This document shows positions 57,326 to 64,000 of a DNA stretch of 64,000 nt, one piece after another. The stretch spans positions 1,240,001 to 1,304,000 of the forward strand of contig NC_088188.1 in the NCBI RefSeq assembly GCF_028769735.1, in the 5' to 3' direction. The position numbers were made by a program, and so were the translations under genes. The first letter of the stretch is position 1; every line of letters begins with the position of its first letter. This stretch comes from Zonotrichia leucophrys gambelii. Its lineage: Eukaryota > Chordata > Aves > Passeriformes > Passerellidae. The notes under the pieces are model-generated. The model was given only the letters and a program-made list of their open reading frames with translations. It was not told the origin of the DNA and searched no databases.

Positions 57326-57331
57326 CATTAT

Positions 57332-58075
57332 GAAATGGGATGTGTGGATTTGCACAGGGATTCCTCCAGGCTCCTTCCATGCCCTCAGCACACCAAGGAC
57401 TAATTCAGCCTTGTCTCTTGGCTACTTTGCAGGGCAAGTTTTCCTTGAAAGAGCTGCACCAGGGGTAGAGGTTCAGTCACAGCAGCGTGATGGAACACCT
57501 CTGGTATCACCCAGCCTTTTTCAACAGCCATCCCAGGATTCTTCTTGGGCAAAGAAGGTATTGAGGGCACCCTTAGAAGGCAATGCTGAATGCTGAAGGT
57601 GATCAAAGCCTGCTTGTAGGCTGTGCAAGCTCTTCAGAGCTTGCAGAAGAGCCACATTTTACACAAATGATAAAATAAAACATGCTGCAACACATCCCCT
57701 CCCTGTCATCCTGAAAACAGAGCTGATGAAGGATTCTGGATTCAGATGTGATTCCATCCAACAGGAAAAACCCTTAGGACATGTTGGCTGGAGGGAGGCA
57801 AGGGCAGTGTGAGGCCAAAGCCCTGACCCAGTTTCTCTTTACTCTTTTTAAGGAACAGATGTGAGCCCTGTGGCTCATCCCTGCTCTGATCTGCAGTGCA
57901 GGAGGGAGGGGAGAAGCAGAGGAGGGTGAATGAAGCACTTTTTGTTCTTCTGAACAAAAGCCAGAGAGCAGAGAAGCAGCAGCACAGGCAGAGCTGGAGC
58001 AGCACCCCTGCACTAATGGAAGAGCAAACTCAGGCGCAGTCACCAATCCCACCAGGAATGGGGCTGGAATCCCTG
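57332..58075. other. Intron sequence, no gene
   Basis: Nothing recognised. Confidence 0.5.
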
Positions 58076-58204
58076 GAGTGCCCAAGGCCAGGCTGGACAG
58101 GGCTGGAGCAGCCTGAGACAGTGCAAGGTGTCACTGCCATGGCAGGGGTGGGATGAGATGTCTTTAAGGTCCCTTCCCACCCAATTTTGGGAGTCTGTGA
58201 TCCC
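58076..58204 (+). mobile_element. CR1 LINE 3' fragment, sense
   Basis: GAGTGCCCAAGGCCAGGCTG to CTTTAAGGTCCCTTCCCACC. Confidence 0.85.
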
Positions 58205-58382
58205 AAACTACTGAATGAATAAACCCAACCCCAGCCCTGCAGGGAGAGCTCACAGCCACATGTGCCTTTAGGGCCTTTGGACAACTGGGACTTGAACTGC
58301 CAAAACCTGAGCTGGGTCATCTAAAGCCCTTCTTTGGTCACACCTGCAGCACTCCAGCACCCTCCTGCCACTTCAGAAAGGA

Positions 58383-58860
58383 TCCCAGAATCCCAGGATC
58401 CCTGGGGTTGGAAAGGCCCTTCCAGCCCATCCAGTCCAAGCTGTGCCCCATCCCCACCTTGTGCCCAGCCCAGAGCTCTGAGTGCCACCTCCAGCCCTTC
58501 CCTGGGCACCTCCAGGGATGGGCACTCCAAACCTCCCTGGGCAGTCCCTGGCAGTGCTGAGCCCCCTTTCCATGGGGAAATTCCTGCTGCTGTCCCCCCT
58601 GAGCTGCCCTGGCCCAGCCTGAGGCCGTTCCCTCTGCTCCTGTCCCTGTTCCCTGGAGCACAGCCCGACCCCCCGGCTGTGCCCTCCTGTCAGGAGCTGT
58701 GCAGAGCCACAAGGGCCCCCTGAGCCTCTCCTGAGCCCCTTCCCAACCCCCTCAGCTGCTCCCCAGAGCCAGCCCTGAATGGGGGAGCTCAGTGGGGTAC
58801 AGAAGGTCAGGATGGGGGGGTGCCCCATCTCCAGACCCTCCTGCAGGGTCCCCACGAGCC
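58383..58860 (-). mobile_element. CR1 LINE, antisense
   Basis: GGGGTTGGAAAGGCCCTTCC then the CCATCCCCACCTTGTGCCCA block shared with 10220. Confidence 0.8.
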
Positions 58861-59901
58861 CCAGTGGCCACAGCCACGCCTGGCCTTGCTGATGGTTTGT
58901 ATCTCACCAGGGCTGTGATGGGCTGGAAGATTTTTATTCTATGCCAAACCCAGGGATTTACAACAGCCACAAACCAGAGCTGGCTGCATCTTCTCCTCTG
59001 CAGCAGCTTCCAGCCATCCAAGATCACCCAGAACCTTCCTTTGTTCCTCAGCTCTCCACCAGCTCAGTGCTCCAGTAGGATGTGCCTGTTTTTCTGGCAA
59101 AAACCAGCCTGGGAGTCAACAGGAGTTCAGATCCATGACAACAAAATGATGGAAAAAATTGGAATAAGAAAGAGCCAGAAGACTTCTCCTTGGCTGCTGC
59201 TTGGGAAGGAATAAATTCTCACAGACAGCTCAGAGTCACAAGTCAATAATTTTCTGTACTGCTTTAAACTCCATAAAGATCATGAGCAGCAATTGCACAA
59301 CACAAACATTTCAGTTCTTCCCATGGATATTTTTACATGAGGAAAAACAGAAAATAATTGCTTCAATAGAAGTCTTTAAGGAAAACTAACTTGGAAAAAC
59401 TGGGCAGTAGCAGGCAGTTAATGACACCTTTTGTGTGTGCTGGGCAGGCTGCCCAAAATTCCCTTTCTTTTCCCTGATCCAGCAGGCAGCCATTCAAGTG
59501 TCCCCAAAGCCCAGCCACAGGGGTTGGGAAGTGATTAATCCTGCACCAGCTGCCCCCCTGCCATCCTCCACGTGTTTTTGCAGATAAAATTAGAAAACAC
59601 TTTATTCCCTCTTTAATTTGCAGGATTTTCACCTGCACTCCCAACACTTCTCACACGTTCACGTTGGGATAACTCAGCTCCAGAGCCTAGGTGAAATTGA
59701 GTTTCATTTCCCAGGCCATGCATTATGTTTTAATTAATTCTGCTCATAGCTATTAGCACAGGGCCAGGCTGAGCCTTGGATGTAAGCAGGAAAGTCCAGG
59801 AAAGCCATTTCTGCAGGGCTTCCACAGGGAAGCCTTTTCCTGGCCCCTGGGTTTGTGTGGAATTTGGGGGCAGTGGGAGTTGTGCAGGGTGGCTGCCTGA
59901 G
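58861..59901. other. Intron sequence, no gene
   Basis: About 1 kb. Nothing recognised. Confidence 0.5.
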
Positions 59902-60289
59902 TGTCACAGACATCTTTTATGGAAAATCCTTTCCTTAGGATTTTTTCTCCTGAGAAGCCAAGAGGCCTCAGGAACAAAATGTAAACAATGGTTATCTGCT
60001 GCTGTGGAATGCAACAGGTGCATCTGTGATTGGTCTCATGTGGTTGTTTGTAATTAATGGCCAATCACAGTCAGCTGGCTCGGACAGAGCATCTGGGACA
60101 GCTGCCTTTCTTATTCTTTCTCTTTCTGTTCTATTCTTAGCCAGCCCTCTGAGATGAAACCTTTTCTGCTATTCTTTTAGTATAGTTTTCATGTAATATA
60201 TATCATAAAATAACAAATCAGCCTTCTGAAACACCGAGTCAGATCCTCATCTCTTCCCTCATCCTCAGACCCCTGTGAACACCATCACA
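59902..60289 (+). mobile_element. Solo LTR, family X1
   Basis: TGTCACAGACATC to CCATCACA. No convincing duplication. Confidence 0.88.
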
Positions 60290-61714
60290 GACTGGAGGGA
60301 AAGAGTGGGAAAGGCCCTCCCAGCTTTGCATTTGTTCCTTTTGCAGAGGAAATGAGGGCACAAAGCTGGGTGACACCTGCAGCCCATACTGGTAGCTCGT
60401 CATCCAGCTGGATCAGAAATTCCATGTCCATGAGGGCACTTGGGGCTGTTAAATGGGAAAGGAAATTTCATTACACTTGGAGCTGCTGGAAACTCTCTGG
60501 GAGGGAAGGGCAGGTGGATCCAGCCCCTTCTGCACTGGTGATGGGAAGCAGGGAAGGAGCACCAACAATTCCCTGTATCCTGAGCAGCATTGGAATGATC
60601 CCAAGGCACTCAAACAAGAGTTCAAGGTGCCCTAAAAGCCTCTCCTACTTTTTTTTTTTGAGGAAAATAATTTATCAGCAGCACAGTTTTCCATCAGCTA
60701 TGTGAAACCAGTGAAAACATTCCCACAGGGAGGAAGTTCCAGGTTTTTTCTACAAGGAATTTTGCAGCCAATTCAGGGCAACACACAGAACCTGCACCAC
60801 AACACCTCTGGCTCCCTGTGCCCTCCTTCTTCTTAAACAGGAAAAGCCCTTCATTTTCTAAACATGGTTTCCATTTCATAGTCAGGAAAATAATATTGCA
60901 AGGGTCCTCTCTCCTGGGTAAAACTGCTTCACATCATTCCTGCAGCATCTGGTTTCATTTCAGGAATTTTCTGTCTGGCAACTGTCACAACTGAGACACA
61001 GGATGGGAACTAAAATGGGGATAAGAATTTACAGCATGTTTATTCTGATTTCTGGAAAGCTTCAGTAAGGTCCAAATGATCCTTTTGGACAGGGAATGTG
61101 ACTTCTGCTGCCAGTGGTTTCCCCCTGAATTCAGCCCAAAGACACAAATACCTGGAAAAACGAACAGCTTTAGAGTCCCTGCCTTTTTACTGAGCCTTAA
61201 ATAATTCTGCATTTCTATGCATGGCACAATCTATATTTGAACAAGACAAGTGGGAAAGCACATGAAATCCAGCGATTTGTAACTGAGGACTGAGAAAAAC
61301 CACATATTTTATGTGAGGTTTTAGTTTTTTACTGTGAAGGTGGCAGGGGGAGGAAATGCAAGTGAATTTATAACATGATCTTCCTTTAAATCCTTCCCAA
61401 AGAGTTGAGATATAATCAGGGCTGGGCAAAATTTGGATAAGCAGCTTCCCAGCATGGAAATAATATTTTTTGTGATAATGTTGGCCAGAAGAATGTGGCT
61501 GTTTACTGGGACCTGGAACTCCTTCTTTGAGGATCTGGTCAGAAACCTTCATCCAAAGCTGCAGCAGCCTGAAGTTCTCCAGCACTTTCAGCCCAAATTG
61601 CTGGGATAACACATCCAGGGCACAGAGGGTTTGGTCACCAGTGATGAGGCTCTCCCTTCTTTTCCAGACTCTGCAGCACCAGGCCTGTGGAGCTCTGGGA
61701 CAGAGATGCTGAAT
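60290..61714. other. Intron sequence, no gene
   Basis: About 1.4 kb with a T-run near 60648. Nothing recognised. Confidence 0.5.
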
Positions 61715-62730
61715 CCCAACTTCTTTAAGGTTGGAAAAGCCCTTGGAGATAATTGAGTCCAACCATTCCCAGCACTGCCCATGTCCCCAAGTGCCACCTC
61801 CACAGGGATAGGGACTCCACCCTGCCCTGGGCAGCTGTTCCAGGACAACAAATTCCAATAAGGGCTGTCCCCTCCTGTCAGGAGCTGTGCAGAGCCTCCC
61901 TGAGCCTCTGTTGGGAAGGATGAAAGTTTGACAAGAAAGTCTCACAGATATGTGTGTGCTTGGCAGAAAGATTTTTAAATGTAGAGTCTGATGAAGGAAT
62001 AGAGATGGAAGCAAGTTTTGATCTAGAAGAAAAGAATTGCTGAACCAGTCTTACTGGATAACCAAGGAGGCAAAGGGTGTGTTAGTCAGAAGGGGTTTTT
62101 ATGGCTTAGAGCAAAGGATAAACCCACCCCAAACAAGAAGATGTTTTTACCAAGCAGAAAGAGAGCACAGGCAAACAAGGCAGCAAATGTGGCAACTAGA
62201 AAAAGGTCTCAGAATTTTCCACTGCAAGAAAACTGAGAAACAACTTCTAGCTTAAACTGTACAGCACTAACTTTTAGTGATTGGAGAACAGTTACATGAA
62301 TATGGTAATTACAGTAGTTATGACAGGCTATAGGTAAAAGTTAAGGTATAGATTGGTTCTACTGTGTTAAGGTGCTCAGCAAAGAAAAGTCTATAATGCA
62401 TTGTAACCAAAACCAAAGGGTCTCCAGGCCTGGCTGCAGCTGGAGCTGACAGCTGTGGGCACAGCTCTGTCACCCATGTCCCTGGACTGCTGTGACACCT
62501 TGGATACAATAAACTGCATTTTGTATACAATAAACTGCATTTTGTATACAATGAACTGCATTTTGGAGAGCCGCCTGGAGTCCCACATCTCTCATTTAAG
62601 CTCTTACAAGCCTCCTTTGCTCCAGGCTGAGCCCCTTCCCAGCTCCCTCAGCTGCTCCTGGGGCTCCATTCCCTTCCCTGGACACACTCCAGCCCCTCAG
62701 GGTCTGCACTGTCCTGAGGGACCCAGGACT
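61715..62730 (-). mobile_element. CR1 LINE, antisense, split by LTR I
   Basis: 61715-61908 and 62609-62730 are continuous CR1 text once the LTR and one AGCCTC are removed. Confidence 0.85.
61909..62608 (+). mobile_element. Solo LTR, family I, copy 2 (700 bp)
   Basis: TGTTGGGAAGG to CTCTTACA. AGCCTC at 61903-61908 and 62609-62614 is an exact 6-bp duplication. Three tandem poly(A)-signal units lie at 62503-62565 (AATAAA at 62508 and 62529, AATGAA at 62550). Confidence 0.93.
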
Positions 62731-63775
62731 TACCCAGGACTTACCCAGGACTGACCCCACACCAGTGCCCAGCACAGGGGACAATCCCTGCCCTGTTCCT
62801 GCTGTGTCAGGAGGTTTCTGTAATTTCCTAATTCCCATTTGTGCATTCCCAGGATTAGCAATCCCTGGCTGCCTCAGCAGCATGTTCCACTTCTCTCCAG
62901 GTGTGCCAGACCCCCTGACCCTGGCAAAGCCCAGGAACAGCACAGGGGGTTAACCTTAACCCAGGGTGCCCTGTGGAGCAGAGCCAGGCTGCAGCAGCAG
63001 CTCAGGGGCTTATGCTGCTTTAGTGTAAACACAGAGCTTTAAACACAGCCACTTTTGATCTCCAATCAGAGGCAGAATAATAAAATAATCCACTAAAGAT
63101 GGAGCTGGGGAAGATGCAGGCACTAAAAGCATCCTTTGTTGGGAGGCCCAGCTGGCTCTGGACCAGAGAGCTCTGCCTGGAGATGGAGAAAGCAGTTAAT
63201 TTGTTCTGCTGCTAAAACACAGATTAAAGTACAAGGCTAAAGCACAGTAAATAACATCGTGTTCCTTATCAAAGCCAATTGAATGCTTGTATAAAACAAA
63301 CAGAAACATTTTATAATTCAAGTGGAGAAGGGAAGGAGGTTGGATTTGCACAGACAGACCCAGGCACGGCTTTTCAAAGGAATTTTCTCTCCAGGAGAGG
63401 AGCAGTCCCGACGTGCCTTCATGCAGGACACACTCAGCTGTGGACATAATCCATCACCTGGAGCTCTGCTTTTCCTTCAATTCATTGTTTGGAGTTGCCA
63501 GTGTACTGATATGGAGTGGGGGATCTCATCTCCACAGGCTGCTGAGAGCTCCCATTGCAGCAGCTCCAGCTCTCCCTGGCTCTGCCTGGGCAGGGACAGG
63601 GGTTGGTGTTTGTGGGGACACAGGGAAGGACCCACAGCCAATAACTCATCCTTGGGGACATGGCCACCCCCAGGCTGGGCCAGCAGCTCACATGGAGCAG
63701 TTTATCCAGATCAAACATTGGATCTGACAAAGAAGGGGCTAAAAGAGCACAGATTGAAATGGGTTATCAGGAAAA
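62731..63775. other. Intron sequence, no gene
   Basis: A TTACCCAGGAC-type triple repeat near 62733 lies at the boundary. Otherwise nothing recognised. Confidence 0.5.
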
Positions 63776-63945
63776 AATCCTTCCCTGTGAGGGTGGGCAG
63801 GCCCTGGCACAGAGTGCTGCCCCTGGATCCCTGGCAGTGCCCAAGGCCAGGCTGGATGGAACTTGGAGCAGCCTGGGACAGCTCAGCAGTCCCTGAGAGG
63901 AGCCTGAAGGTCCCTCCAAGCCCAACTACTCCAGAATTCTCTGGT
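63776..63945 (+). mobile_element. CR1 LINE 3' fragment, sense, diverged
   Basis: CCCTGTGAGGGTGGGCAGGC to CCTCCAAGCCCAACTACTCC. Confidence 0.8.
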
Positions 63946-64000
63946 GATGATGCAGGGATGTGACAGAAGCCAGGAGTGATCTGGGGATAAACCCAAGTGT

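Larger units (their letters stand above)
4331..64000 (-). other. GALNT17: GALNT17 transcription unit, 3' part
   Basis: Five in-phase exons on the minus strand encode the C-terminal 238 residues of a GALNT17-like protein, and the 5' remainder lies beyond position 64000. Introns between visible exons are 15861-19855 (3995 bp), 14166-15722 (1557 bp), 7385-14069 (6685 bp) and 5032-7216 (2185 bp). The upstream intron extends from 20042 to at least the window end, and I found no further exon in it. The assignment rests on the near-verbatim match of the translated exons to the GALNT17 sequence as I remember it. The paralogues GALNT9 and GALNT18 differ clearly in the lectin domain. The lower boundary is only the first AATAAA on the minus strand after the stop codon (plus-strand TTTATT at 4331-4336) and is uncertain. 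The strong excess of antisense LTRs through the whole interval agrees with it being transcribed. Confidence 0.85.

Noticed and set aside
61187..62014. 275-residue minus-strand open frame
   Set aside because: It covers unique intron, CR1 and the start of LTR I, with no family resemblance.
20042..64000. Further upstream GALNT17 exons
   Set aside because: I looked for the expected peptides (YGGENIELG, PPKDWWDAGDP types) on the minus strand and found none. A small or diverged exon could still be missed.

Overview
The window looks like nuclear DNA from a passerine bird. It is packed with 5'-truncated CR1 LINEs ending in the bird-type ATTCTGTG tail and with many short solo LTRs of endogenous retroviruses, and its coding exons are GC-rich. 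I cannot name the species. There is no prokaryotic-style gene density, CRISPR array, rRNA or recognisable tRNA.

One protein-coding gene is supported: the 3' part of GALNT17 (WBSCR17, a polypeptide N-acetylgalactosaminyltransferase family member), on the minus strand. Five exons are visible, reading down from 20041: 19856-20041, 15723-15860, 14070-14165, 7217-7384 and 4903-5031 (stop codon at 4903-4905). All join in phase 0 with AG/GT splice sites. Together they encode 238 uninterrupted residues: the end of the GT-A catalytic domain, a linker, and the ricin-type lectin domain. Positions 1 to about 4300 lie downstream of the gene. From 20042 to 64000 I found no exon, and I read this stretch as part of one long upstream intron.

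The rest is layered mobile DNA. About 36 LTR pieces fall into at least ten sequence groups, here given working names (X1, X2, B1, B2, A, C, E, F, H, I and singletons). Many carry intact 5- or 6-bp target-site duplications. About 22 CR1 fragments occur on both strands. No gag, pol or env reading frame was seen, so these are essentially solo LTRs. Several are nested: an LTR in an LTR in an LTR at 31545-33416, and four CR1s split by LTRs. Simple repeats have grown inside or beside them: an AT-rich tract at 6600-7110, a 20-23 bp minisatellite at 14172-14682, TTTTCC hexamers at 17478-17577, ATAAT pentamers at 29358-29515 and 38101-38207, and a 12-bp minisatellite at 51911-52322.

The most striking feature is the relation between the two layers. 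Three of the four internal GALNT17 exons sit in tiny islands of non-repeat sequence (about 112, 216 and 245 bp). Each has a different LTR inserted just downstream of its 5' splice site, always antisense to the gene. The LTR beside exon 19856-20041 also carries three tandem retroviral primer-binding sites. The 3' splice site of exon 14070-14165 is fed directly by a minisatellite whose repeat unit resembles a branch point plus pyrimidine tract. I found no new enzymatic or defence system. The novelty on offer is this exon-in-repeat architecture.
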